Below, one piece after another: positions 7,587-16,389 of a stretch of DNA of 55,818 nt. How positions within the stretch are numbered: position 1 is the stretch's first letter; each line of letters starts with the position of its first letter. Source of the DNA: a bacterium 1XD21-70 (GTDB lineage Bacteria; Bacillota; Clostridia; Lachnospirales; Lachnospiraceae); contig RAYB01000034.1 of the NCBI GenBank assembly GCA_003669055.1, forward strand, positions 1 through 55,818. The letters are read 5' to 3'. The position numbers and the translations under genes were made by a program. Under the pieces are notes generated by a model that was not told the DNA's origin, did no database searches, and saw only the letters and a list, made by a program, of their open reading frames with translations.

Positions 7587-8885
7587 ATGCTTGACTCATA
7601 TATATATTTGGCATTATTCGTGATAGCCACAATTATAATTTGCTATATCAGTATACAAAAATATAAAAGGATTATCAATCCTTTACTGTTTGCAATCATT
7701 CCATTATGCCTGGCGTGCCTGTTTGCAGGATATAACAATGAATTAGATGCAGAAGAACTGAGCACAGGCCTAAGATGGATGCTGATAGGTACTCTTGTAT
7801 TTTTGCTGTCCTTCTCAGTCGGGACGCCATTAAGGGTTTCTATCAATAGAACAGCACGAAAAGAGGGCGATGTACATTACAACAAGAAAACGGTTAATAT
7901 CTTAGTCAATTTGTTATGTATATTACTTTTTGCCGATTTTTTGATGACATTTGCAAAAGTCTATAGCATCGCCGGTTCTGTAAAAGACATCCTAATTAGC
8001 AGCACATGGGTGAGGAACCAGTACTTACATAGATCAGAACCAAAACTTAACATCATGATCGGTTTGATAATGTCCATGAATATTACAGTAATAAGCTGTA
8101 TTCTGCCCAAAGCCATCCAATTAAAGTGTAAGCATATCAGGGTTAAATTTATCTATGTGGTTTTGTTGATGTTTATCAACAGCATTATAACAATGTCAAA
8201 GGATTCGTTTATTGTGCATCTGGTTATAATCGTATATTCTTTTTCGCAATTTTCATTCAACCGGAAGTTTGAATATGAAATGATTAAAAAGAATGCCAAA
8301 TGGGTGGTATTGCTTTTTGCTGCTTTATTGATATTTATCGGTGTCCAAAGGGATTATCTGGCATATAGGTATAATTCCTACTTAGGGATTGTGGTAGGCA
8401 CATTCACTGGTTATATCGCGATTCCGGTGATAAGCTTTTGCCTGCTGTTAAAAACAAACCAGTTTTCATACGGTGCTTTGTGTTTTCGCCCAGTGCTTAA
8501 TACATTATCCTATATTGGGATCGGTGAAAGGCGTTCGGCGATTCAGATGGAAGTTGAGGGGGGAGCAAACGTATTTTCGACTTTCGGTAATATGTACCGT
8601 GATTTTGGGATGCCGGGGATTATTTTTTTAAGTATATTTTTTGGGTTGATCCTGGGCATGCTATATGAAAGAGAAAACCAGAGGCTGCATCGGGTGGTCT
8701 GCAATTCCATGATTGGGATGGTTATGATTTTTCATTTTTATGATTTTAAGCTGATTCAGACAATATATCTGTTTACGATACTGTATGCCTGGATATTGGA
8801 GAAGATGATTAGAAAGAGACTGTACATAAATTGTACATTGGGTGAGGAGCGTGGAAATGCCATTAGAGCAGGAGTGGAACCTTGA
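7587..8885 (+). CDS. Oligosaccharide repeat-unit polymerase, Wzy-like membrane protein
   Basis: The 432-residue protein is strongly hydrophobic with about ten to twelve predicted membrane segments and a longer loop in the middle, the pattern of O-antigen and capsule polymerases. Wzy proteins share little sequence, so the call depends on topology, size and position between glycosyltransferases and the Wzx flippase. It would join repeat units on the outer face of the membrane. GGGAGG precedes the ATG after the glycosyltransferase stop. Its end overlaps the next gene by 29 bases. Confidence 0.7.
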   Translation: MLDSYIYLALFVIATIIICYISIQKYKRIINPLLFAIIPLCLACLFAGYNNELDAEELSTGLRWMLIGTLVFLLSFSVGTPLRVSINRTARKEGDVHYNKKTVNILVNLLCILLFADFLMTFAKVYSIAGSVKDILISSTWVRNQYLHRSEPKLNIMIGLIMSMNITVISCILPKAIQLKCKHIRVKFIYVVLLMFINSIITMSKDSFIVHLVIIVYSFSQFSFNRKFEYEMIKKNAKWVVLLFAALLIFIGVQRDYLAYRYNSYLGIVVGTFTGYIAIPVISFCLLLKTNQFSYGALCFRPVLNTLSYIGIGERRSAIQMEVEGGANVFSTFGNMYRDFGMPGIIFLSIFFGLILGMLYERENQRLHRVVCNSMIGMVMIFHFYDFKLIQTIYLFTILYAWILEKMIRKRLYINCTLGEERGNAIRAGVEP

Positions 8886-10809
8886 TGATGAAAATATAGA
8901 AGTAATCTGTATTGATTGTTTTGATACTTTGCTTCACAGAATATGCTCTGCTGATGAAATTCTTAACATATGGTGCAGGATGCTTGCGGGGCAGCTGCCT
9001 TTTTCTGAGAAAACAATAAGAGAGATATGGGATTTGAGCAGAAAGGTTACTGCACAGAGGGCAGAGAAAATGTCGATGGAAGAGGCCTCTTTTTATGATG
9101 TTGCTTTGGAAATGTACGTGCGTGCCAAAGAACTAGACAAAACTTTTCCGTATTCCATAGATGAATTTGTGCGCATTCTTAAAGAAGAAATGGCCAGGGC
9201 AGAAAATAGTAGGATTGTGGTAAACTCAGAATTAGTTGCAAAACTAATACAGCAAAAGAGATCCAAAAGAAAAATTGTCTGTATATCAGATTTTTATATG
9301 CCAGGGAGTTGGTTATATGATTTGTTCAAAATGAGGAATATAGATTTCCTATTTGACAGAATTTATGTTTCTTCCGATGTTGGATTAAGAAAGAGCAGCG
9401 GGAATTTGTATGGATATGTTCTGCACGATTTGCGGGCTATCTTGCCGGATATCACATATAATAACCTTTTTATGTTAGGGGATAACCGGTTAAGTGATTA
9501 TAGTATCCCCCAAAAAATGGGTATTCAGGCATATAGGTTTGAGGATAATGCTATCTCCCGGAAAATCAACCGTATGTATCATGGTTTTATGAAGATATAT
9601 AAGAGCAATGTACAGTGCCATCTTCCTTTTTCCAATTATTCGTTTTCGTTATTTTGGTTTTGCAGGAAATTATTGTCAAATTTAAAAAAAGAAAATTTAA
9701 ATGAAGTCTGGTTTTTCTCAAGGGAGGGGAAGATATTAAAGCGGTTTTTTGAAGAATATCTGCTCCTTTGTAACGAAAAAGGCATAAAATGCCATTATAT
9801 TAACATTTCCAGGCAATCTACATTCTTTCCCTCATTATCTAAAATAGATATTGAGGATTTTTATTGCTTAAAGGTTAAGACAGTTACAATGAGTTTAAAG
9901 GATTTTTTGGATACTTTGGGGATTTTTGAGTGCTGTTTCCCGCTTTTAGATGGTGAATATGATTTTGAAAAAGTCGAAAGCAATTTTTTTGAAAGCGATA
10001 TTTTTAGTAAATTAAAAAGCGATCAAAGGTTTATCTCTGTTTATGAACAGGAGAGGGTTGATGCAAAACAGAAAGCAATCCATTATTTCCGGTCAAAGGG
10101 TATTTGCCTACAAGCGGAAAAGAAATATGCGGTTGTAGATATCGGCTGGAAGGGAAGCATACAAGACTGCCTATATAAAATTTTCGATGGGAAATATAAG
10201 ATACTGGGTTATTATTATGGCTTGGTTGGAGATGTAAAAATAACGGAAGGCAATTATAAGACGGGATTGATTTTTTCCGATTTCCCTGTAAGGACAAAGG
10301 GATATGGGATATACCGGATCAATTACCGTATGTTAGAAAGAGTGTTGTATGCGGACCATGGGAGCTGCTTGAAGTATGAGGCAGATAAGGCGGTATTAAA
10401 AAGGGTTAGTAAAAATGAGGCAGAATTATATGAATTTGTGGAACCTATGCAGCAAAAGATCATAGAGGAATTTGGCCCTATTTATGACAATATTGAAACT
10501 GAGAGACATTATGGAAACGACCTGGTTGCTGAGATGGCGATATTAAAAATCCAGACATATTTTTGTGTTGATATTAATAGGGAGAAATTTAACCATATAG
10601 AATATATGGATTCCAGAATAGACATGAATTTCGGGGATTTTGGCAATGGAGGGTCTTTCATAAAATTTAAGTTAAAACAGATTTATCGGATTGCAGCAAC
10701 GAATCGGGTTGAGATGGTACAAAAATTGGAACTGATTCTGTTTAAATTAAAAATGGGGGTACTTGCTAATGCCGTAGGCTTTGCTGCAAAACGCAGGTTG
10801 ATAAGATAA
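8857..10809 (+). CDS. Large HAD-superfamily protein of the polysaccharide-locus (COG5610) type
   Basis: The 650-residue protein begins with a HAD phosphatase-like domain: DCFDTLLHR near residue 22 supplies the nucleophile and second aspartate, CISDFYMP is motif II, and LGDNRLSD carries the final acidic pair. The C-terminal 400 residues are a second region with WFFSREGKIL, NISRQSTFFPSL and VVDIGWKGSIQD, features I associate with COG5610 proteins found in surface-polysaccharide loci. The reaction is not known. I chose ATG 8857, preceded by GGTGAGGAG; a GTG at 8842 is an alternative. Its overlap with Wzy suggests coupled translation. Confidence 0.65.
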   Translation: MPLEQEWNLDDENIEVICIDCFDTLLHRICSADEILNIWCRMLAGQLPFSEKTIREIWDLSRKVTAQRAEKMSMEEASFYDVALEMYVRAKELDKTFPYSIDEFVRILKEEMARAENSRIVVNSELVAKLIQQKRSKRKIVCISDFYMPGSWLYDLFKMRNIDFLFDRIYVSSDVGLRKSSGNLYGYVLHDLRAILPDITYNNLFMLGDNRLSDYSIPQKMGIQAYRFEDNAISRKINRMYHGFMKIYKSNVQCHLPFSNYSFSLFWFCRKLLSNLKKENLNEVWFFSREGKILKRFFEEYLLLCNEKGIKCHYINISRQSTFFPSLSKIDIEDFYCLKVKTVTMSLKDFLDTLGIFECCFPLLDGEYDFEKVESNFFESDIFSKLKSDQRFISVYEQERVDAKQKAIHYFRSKGICLQAEKKYAVVDIGWKGSIQDCLYKIFDGKYKILGYYYGLVGDVKITEGNYKTGLIFSDFPVRTKGYGIYRINYRMLERVLYADHGSCLKYEADKAVLKRVSKNEAELYEFVEPMQQKIIEEFGPIYDNIETERHYGNDLVAEMAILKIQTYFCVDINREKFNHIEYMDSRIDMNFGDFGNGGSFIKFKLKQIYRIAATNRVEMVQKLELILFKLKMGVLANAVGFAAKRRLIR

Positions 10810-10829
10810 CAGTCAACATGGAGATATGT

Positions 10830-12269
10830 ATGAGGCAGGATGAAACAAGAAAGATTAAACAAAATATAGTTTTTAATATTATAAGGACGCTTTTTTCCGT
10901 TGCTTATCCCGTCATAACCTTTACTTATGCCGCCCGGATTCTTAATGTTGATGATATGGGCAGTGTGGCTTTTATTAGGAATTTTGTGGCATATTTTTCT
11001 TTGCTTGCATCGCTGGGAGTGAGCTATTATGGGATAAGGGAAAGCGCAAGAATAGCAGAAAATAAGTATAAATTTTCTAAGTTTTTTTGGGAGATAAATC
11101 TTATTAATTCTTTTACAACGGTGATATCAGGTGTTTTGCTGTTTACTGTGATTTTTACTGTCAGCCGGCTTGAAGAATATCGGATACTGCTGCTAATTAA
11201 CTCTGTAAATCTTATATTATGTGGTTTTAGCAATGAATGGGTTCTGGGGGCAAAAGAAGAATATAAATATATGTCAATCAGGTCCATCCTGATTCAGCTG
11301 TTTTGTGTGATAGCAATCTTTGCTTTTATCCATACTAAGGAGGACTATATAAAATACAGTGCAATCCTTATGGTATCAACAAACGGCGCAAATATTTTCA
11401 ATTGGATATATATTTCCAGGCGGAAGATAATCAGTAAAATCCCTATAAGAGAACTCGACATCAAGAAGCATTTAAAGCCGATTTTTGTTCTGTTTGCAAT
11501 GCTTGTCTCTATTGATTTATATACGATGCTGGACACGACAATGCTTGGTTTTATCAAAGGGGATTATGCTGTCGGTATTTACAATGCCTCAATAAAAATA
11601 CCAAGGCTTGTTAATTCCGTGATAGGTTCAGTGGGAGCCGTCTTAGTGCCCCGGTTATCTTATTATTATGATAAAGATATAAGAAAATTCAAGGAACTTG
11701 TCAATAAGGCGTGGGAATTTATTATTTTTATAACCGTACCGGCTTTTTTGGGGATTATTATGATGTCCAATGAGATTGTTATGGTGTTTGCAGGAGACCA
11801 ATATACGGACGCTTTTGTGACAACAAAAATATTGGCACCGATAGTTCTGATCATACCTATTTCTGTTCTTTTCAATAACCAGGTATTTATACCAATGCGG
11901 AAAGAAATATTTGTGCTCAAATCAACATGTGTGGGAGCGGCTGTTAATTTGGTATTAAATGCTATTTTTATTCCAAAATTCGCAGAAAACGGTGCATCAA
12001 TTGCGACAGTTGCCGCAGAATTGTCGGTTATGCTGGTTTGTGCATATCACGTAAAAAAGGAATTGGATCCTCAGAATGTTGCAGGGAAATACTTGAGGGC
12101 AATTGCTACAAGTTTATGCATTCTTTTCATTAGCATGGGGTTTAGGCAATGGGTTGCAAATGTATATATTCGGTTATTCAGTACAGTATTGGCCAGCGCA
12201 TTGTGTTATGGTGTTTTTAATTTTAAGGTAATTAAGGATTTTATTTGGACAAAGCAGCCATATAAATAA
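10830..12269 (+). CDS. Wzx-type polysaccharide flippase (MOP superfamily)
   Basis: The 479-residue protein has about 12-14 hydrophobic segments and the N-terminal pattern of RfbX/Wzx exporters: FNIIRTLFSVAYPVITFTYAAR followed by GSVAFIRNFVAYFSLLASLG and YGIRESARI. It should flip the undecaprenyl-linked repeat unit across the cytoplasmic membrane, where Wzy polymerises it. ATG 10830 follows GGAGA at a good distance; ATG 10818 is also in frame. It is the only flippase in the locus, which supports a Wzx/Wzy-dependent pathway rather than an ABC-exported glycan. Confidence 0.85.
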   Translation: MRQDETRKIKQNIVFNIIRTLFSVAYPVITFTYAARILNVDDMGSVAFIRNFVAYFSLLASLGVSYYGIRESARIAENKYKFSKFFWEINLINSFTTVISGVLLFTVIFTVSRLEEYRILLLINSVNLILCGFSNEWVLGAKEEYKYMSIRSILIQLFCVIAIFAFIHTKEDYIKYSAILMVSTNGANIFNWIYISRRKIISKIPIRELDIKKHLKPIFVLFAMLVSIDLYTMLDTTMLGFIKGDYAVGIYNASIKIPRLVNSVIGSVGAVLVPRLSYYYDKDIRKFKELVNKAWEFIIFITVPAFLGIIMMSNEIVMVFAGDQYTDAFVTTKILAPIVLIIPISVLFNNQVFIPMRKEIFVLKSTCVGAAVNLVLNAIFIPKFAENGASIATVAAELSVMLVCAYHVKKELDPQNVAGKYLRAIATSLCILFISMGFRQWVANVYIRLFSTVLASALCYGVFNFKVIKDFIWTKQPYK

Positions 12270-12300
12270 GGACTATTGTGTCTTTTCGTGGAGGTTAAAA

Positions 12301-13206
12301 GTGAAAAAAACGGATAAGGTTCATTCTTTGGGCGAATATCAGGAGCATTTGCGCGGAATGCTGTATTTCTTTGATGATTTATGCAGAAAAAACAATATTA
12401 AATATACAGTCCTTGACGGAACTTTACTTGGTGCAGTTAGGGACGGCGGTTTTATACCATGGGATGGTGATGTGGATGTTGCCGTTACCTGGAAGCAATT
12501 TAAGAAATTAAAAAGTGCTTTTGAAAATTATAATGGGCGATTTTACTTGAATTATGCCCCAAACCATTTTTACAAGAGGAAAGGGTTTAAAAGGGCTTTT
12601 GGCGGCATCTGCGCAAAAGTTATCGATAAAAAAAGCGACAGCCAGCTGTTTGGCATAGATGTATTTACGATTGATTTTTTGGGGGATGATTTATCATATG
12701 CAAATGAGACATTGGAAGAATATAAAAGATTGGCCGGCCGCGCAAAGTTTTCTATATCTTTCCATCTTCCGGCATTTTCAAGCAGTAAGAATTTATTTAG
12801 AAATTTAAGCATTATTCCCTTGTTTATTTTTTATCCTGTTTTGAAACTGATATCTAGGATCTATACCCCTATATGGAATAAGCAGTACTTAAGGTTTATT
12901 AGGGAGAGGCTAAATTACGGGGAGAGCAGCAAATATTTTACGGTTCAGCCATATCTTGGCAGAATCGGAGTGCTGGAAAACACTATCCTGTCAGGGGGGT
13001 ATATGGACATGAAGTTTGACCATATGACCGTCATGGCTGTAAAAAATTATGATTCCTATCTTATACCGACTTACCATGATTATATGGAACTGCCCCCGAA
13101 GGAGAAGAGGATACCTTTTCCGTCGGAAAAAGAACTGATGGGGATACATATCGAGATGGATGACGAGTTGGGCAAATATATAAAGGAGGCACATGCGAAC
13201 AGTTAA
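12301..13206 (+). CDS. licD: LicD-family phosphotransferase, candidate for placing the phosphonate on the glycan
   Basis: The 301-residue protein shows the LicD hallmark at residues 39-60, DGTLLGAVRDGGFIPWDGD, with the acidic residues that bind metal. LicD proteins transfer a phospho-group such as phosphocholine from a CDP carrier to a sugar. No choline genes are present. Downstream lie genes for phosphonate synthesis with cytidylyltransferase domains, so a nucleotide-activated phosphonate is the more likely donor here; this is inference from context. The GTG start follows GGAGG. The 3' end overlaps the start of the next, out-of-frame gene by 14 bases. Confidence 0.8.
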   Translation: MKKTDKVHSLGEYQEHLRGMLYFFDDLCRKNNIKYTVLDGTLLGAVRDGGFIPWDGDVDVAVTWKQFKKLKSAFENYNGRFYLNYAPNHFYKRKGFKRAFGGICAKVIDKKSDSQLFGIDVFTIDFLGDDLSYANETLEEYKRLAGRAKFSISFHLPAFSSSKNLFRNLSIIPLFIFYPVLKLISRIYTPIWNKQYLRFIRERLNYGESSKYFTVQPYLGRIGVLENTILSGGYMDMKFDHMTVMAVKNYDSYLIPTYHDYMELPPKEKRIPFPSEKELMGIHIEMDDELGKYIKEAHANS

Positions 13207-14298
13207 TTATCATAAACTGATTGTTTTTTTTATTATGGTTTTTTTGTTGATGTCTGTTTTAATTGTTCCCAGGAAAATATTTAGCGGGGGGGGGTAAAAC
13301 AAGAAAACGGCACAGAAAAGGTTAAGGTGCTGCTTGATACCGATATTGGAGGGGATGTTGATGATGTCGGAGCCCTTGTAATACTTAACAATTACGTAAA
13401 TCAAGGTGCAGCGGAACTTTTGGCTGTCGGAGTGAGCGCTTATAATCCATATTCCGCAGGTGTCATCGACGCTGTTTGCCGGTATTATGGAAATACGGAT
13501 ATACGAATAGGACAGTGCGATTTTACCGATAGACAAATTGATTATACGGATGAACAATTAGAAATATATAGTAAGCCTTTGTATTACGGTTATGATAACC
13601 GGTTTGCAAATGAAGATAAACAGCCCGAACAGGTAATAGACATGTACAGGGAGATTCTTGAAGATGCGGATGATAGGAGTGTGGTTTTTGTTTCTATTGG
13701 ATTTTTAAATAATCTCTGCAATCTTCTTCAGTCAAAACCAGACCATATTTCACCTCTGAGCGGGAGGGAACTTGTGCAAAGAAAAGTTAGCAGGCTGGTT
13801 TGTATGGGGGGATGTTTCCTGCCAATGAATGAAGAGCAAAAAGGTATAGTTAATGATATGGGACTGGATGTTATAGAATATTGCGAATTTAATGTTTCAA
13901 AATGGCCGCAGGCATCGAAAACAGTTGCTGAGGCTTGGCCTACTGAAAAGGTTTTTGTCGGTTTTGAGGCCGGATTAGTAAAGTGCGGGTCAGGGTTAAA
14001 GCAATGCAGTGATGGCAATCCCGCTAAAACAGCGTATGCCAGATATACAATTGGAGGAAGCTTACAGCGGCACAGCTGGGATCCGATTGCTGTACTGTAT
14101 GCCTGTATGGGAGGGGAAAACCATGATCTGTTTGAATTGTCTGCAGCAGGATCTGTTTCATTTGATGAAAATGGCCGGACTTTTTTTAAGGAAAGCGATA
14201 GCGGCGATTCAAAGTATTTAATTTGGAAAGAATCAGGGGAAAATATTGCCAGAAAACTGGATGAAATATTATCTGTTGACGGAAAACCGCCATTATAG
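13193..14298 (+). pseudogene. Membrane-anchored nucleoside-hydrolase-like protein, out of frame at a G9 tract (phase-off)
   Basis: An ATG at 13193, preceded by AAAGGAGG, encodes a signal-anchor of about 18 hydrophobic residues and then runs into nine G (13286-13294) and TAA at 13295-13297. The rest of the protein is in another frame: VLLDTDIGGDVDD, the calcium-binding hallmark of nucleoside hydrolases, starts near 13327 and continues 323 codons to TAG. A tract of ten G would join both parts into one 368-residue protein. So the gene is either phase-variable and off, or a fixed frameshift. In a capsule locus an extracellular member of this ribohydrolase fold may cut a glycosidic bond of the glycan rather than a nucleoside, but the substrate is unknown. 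Translation from the internal GTG at 13327 would give a cytoplasmic form. Confidence 0.75.
13286..13294 (+). repeat. Poly-G tract (9 G) that breaks the nucleoside-hydrolase-like gene
   Basis: Nine G follow AGC and precede TAAAAC. In the frame of the upstream membrane anchor this gives GGG GGG GGG TAA. One extra G would restore the frame. The sequence after the tract resembles that after the methyltransferase tract. Confidence 0.75.
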
Positions 14299-14328
14299 AT
14301 AGCTTTCTGGAAAACATGTGGGGGAATG

Positions 14329-16389
14329 ATGAAACGGATTATTGCGATAATAACGGGAATTATGTTGCTGGCCGTTATGGCATTGTTAACTGCTGCGAAT
14401 ATAAAGATTGTAAATGAGGCTAAAGAAATCGAAGAAAAAAACAGGGTTGCCAGTTATTCATATGACAGCCATAACACGATAAGCTGGGAGATAAATTCTG
14501 CGCCTCTTGTGACAGAAAGGCTAAATGCCGAATCGATAGATTTTATTCATGATACATGGATTGTATATTTTGAAAACACATATTTTGGGACGTTGGAAAT
14601 AGATTTTCCCGAGGAACTGAAGTCGGATGCAAAACTAAGCATTACTCTAAGCGAAGCGGTCAATGATAATGGAAAACCGTGGACAAGGGCTGATATGGAT
14701 ACATCCTTATACGGATTTGGTATTGCTTTTTATACTACGGAGGTGGAAATTCCAAAAGGGACAAAGACCTACCGCCTTGTATTGCCGGAAAGGCCTTTGC
14801 CGCATACAGAATCCATACAGGATGACTGGGAAGGGGGAGTGATCCCTTTTTGCTGTGGTTCTATTTCCGGTTACAATGAGGGGCAGTTCTCGGAGAATAA
14901 TATCTATCAAATTGCAGTGCATAAGGAGTTTGATGACAATGCCAGCAAGTTTATTTCTGACAATGAGGTTTTAAATGAAGTTTATGAATTTTGTAAAGAC
15001 ACCATTAAGGCAACCACTTATGCCGGTATTTACATAGACGGATATAGGGAACTGAAGCCTTATGAAGCAGATGCATATATAAATGAATTAGGGGATTTCT
15101 CGGTTTCTAATAACTATGATCTTGCGAAAGCAACATTAGAATTTTTCTCTTCCCACCACACCTGGCCGACAGAATGGATTTTACAAACAGTGTCTCTTGC
15201 TTATGAATACTATATGTATACAGGTGATATAAAGACGGTCAAAGCGGTTTATCCTGAATTAAAAAAATGTCTTTTAAGTGATATTTTGAATGATGACGGC
15301 TTGTTAGATAGTTCATTAGTCAACGAAAACATGCTGGAGTCATTCGGGGTATCCGGAATAAACGATATTATTGACTGGCCTGGGAATGAGAGGGATAACT
15401 TTTCAACGATTGTGGTTCAAAAGGCTTCTTTTAAAGATAAAATAAAATCAGCAAAGTACAGGTATATGGCATTTGCAGCAGACATAGCCGGATGCCACTA
15501 TGCTTCCTGTATTTACAGGATTACAGAAGGAACCATCGGAGATATAAAAATGATAGCATCGCCCAATGCAGTGGTTAATGGGTTTTACTATAAGAGTTTG
15601 TGCGAATTGGGCTTTTTGGCTGATGCGATTGGTGAGGCTGAGGATGCAGAGAATTATAGAACGATGGCGGAGAACGTTAAGGCTTTGTACCAGAAAATGT
15701 TTGTTTCGGAAAAAACGGGTCTTGTGGTGGACAGCATAGGCTCTTCTCATTCATCGCTGCATTCCAATATGTTTGCTCTTGATTTTGGCCTTGTATCCTC
15801 GAAGAACAAGGAACGGGTGGTTGATTACATTAAATCAAAGGGAATGGGATGCAGTGTATATGGCTCACAATTTTTATTGGAGGGTTTAATAAAGGAAAAT
15901 CAAGATGATTATGTTGTAGATTTGCTTGCAAGTAAAGAGAAAAAAAGCTGGTACAACATGATTTATCACACGGGAAGCAAATTGGCGACGGAAGCTTGGG
16001 ATGAAAGCATTAAACTCAATATGGACTGGAACCATGCGTGGGGAACAGCCCCTGTAAATATTATAACAAGGTATATTGTAGGTGTGAAACCTTATACGCC
16101 CGGCTGCGGGACGGTTGTTATTGAACCTCATTTTGGAAATCTGACAAGTGTTGAGGCTATTGTACCAATAAATGACGGCGAGGTGAGGCTGTCATATTCT
16201 TTAAATGGCAGTGAGAACACGGTTATGCTAGAAACGACGGCAAAGGCTATGTTTATTATGCCTGCAGATGCTGATCTTAAAACATTGGCAATTGATGGTA
16301 TCAATATTGATCCGGATTGTGGCGGTCAAGTATGGTTAGAGCAAGGGTTACATGAGATTTTTTACTATTGTGAGGGAGGCAGCAGATGA
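14329..16389 (+). CDS. Membrane-anchored GH78-like (alpha-L-rhamnosidase family) protein
   Basis: Residues 5-24 form a hydrophobic anchor with no clear cleavage site, followed by a beta-rich domain and an (alpha/alpha)6 barrel. The catalytic-side motif reads YIDGYRELKPYEADAYINE, the variant form of the GH78 acid-base region, and WNHAWGTAP near residue 565 matches the C-terminal hallmark. The C-terminal part (VKPYTPGCGTVVIEPHFG) is the usual GH78 tail domain. Such enzymes remove alpha-L-rhamnose or related sugars. Inside a biosynthesis locus it may trim or release the polysaccharide at the cell surface. ATG 14329 has a better distance to GTGGGGGA than ATG 14326. It ends in a four-base overlap with the next gene. 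Confidence 0.75.
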   Translation: MKRIIAIITGIMLLAVMALLTAANIKIVNEAKEIEEKNRVASYSYDSHNTISWEINSAPLVTERLNAESIDFIHDTWIVYFENTYFGTLEIDFPEELKSDAKLSITLSEAVNDNGKPWTRADMDTSLYGFGIAFYTTEVEIPKGTKTYRLVLPERPLPHTESIQDDWEGGVIPFCCGSISGYNEGQFSENNIYQIAVHKEFDDNASKFISDNEVLNEVYEFCKDTIKATTYAGIYIDGYRELKPYEADAYINELGDFSVSNNYDLAKATLEFFSSHHTWPTEWILQTVSLAYEYYMYTGDIKTVKAVYPELKKCLLSDILNDDGLLDSSLVNENMLESFGVSGINDIIDWPGNERDNFSTIVVQKASFKDKIKSAKYRYMAFAADIAGCHYASCIYRITEGTIGDIKMIASPNAVVNGFYYKSLCELGFLADAIGEAEDAENYRTMAENVKALYQKMFVSEKTGLVVDSIGSSHSSLHSNMFALDFGLVSSKNKERVVDYIKSKGMGCSVYGSQFLLEGLIKENQDDYVVDLLASKEKKSWYNMIYHTGSKLATEAWDESIKLNMDWNHAWGTAPVNIITRYIVGVKPYTPGCGTVVIEPHFGNLTSVEAIVPINDGEVRLSYSLNGSENTVMLETTAKAMFIMPADADLKTLAIDGINIDPDCGGQVWLEQGLHEIFYYCEGGSR

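Noticed and set aside
8551..8576. Six-G run in the Wzy gene as a further phase-variation tract
   Set aside because: Runs of five or six G are frequent in the window; only the 9-10 G tracts stand out.
13327..14298. Cytoplasmic nucleoside hydrolase started at GTG 13327
   Set aside because: No ribosome binding site before this GTG, and a matched anchor with a good site lies just upstream in another frame.
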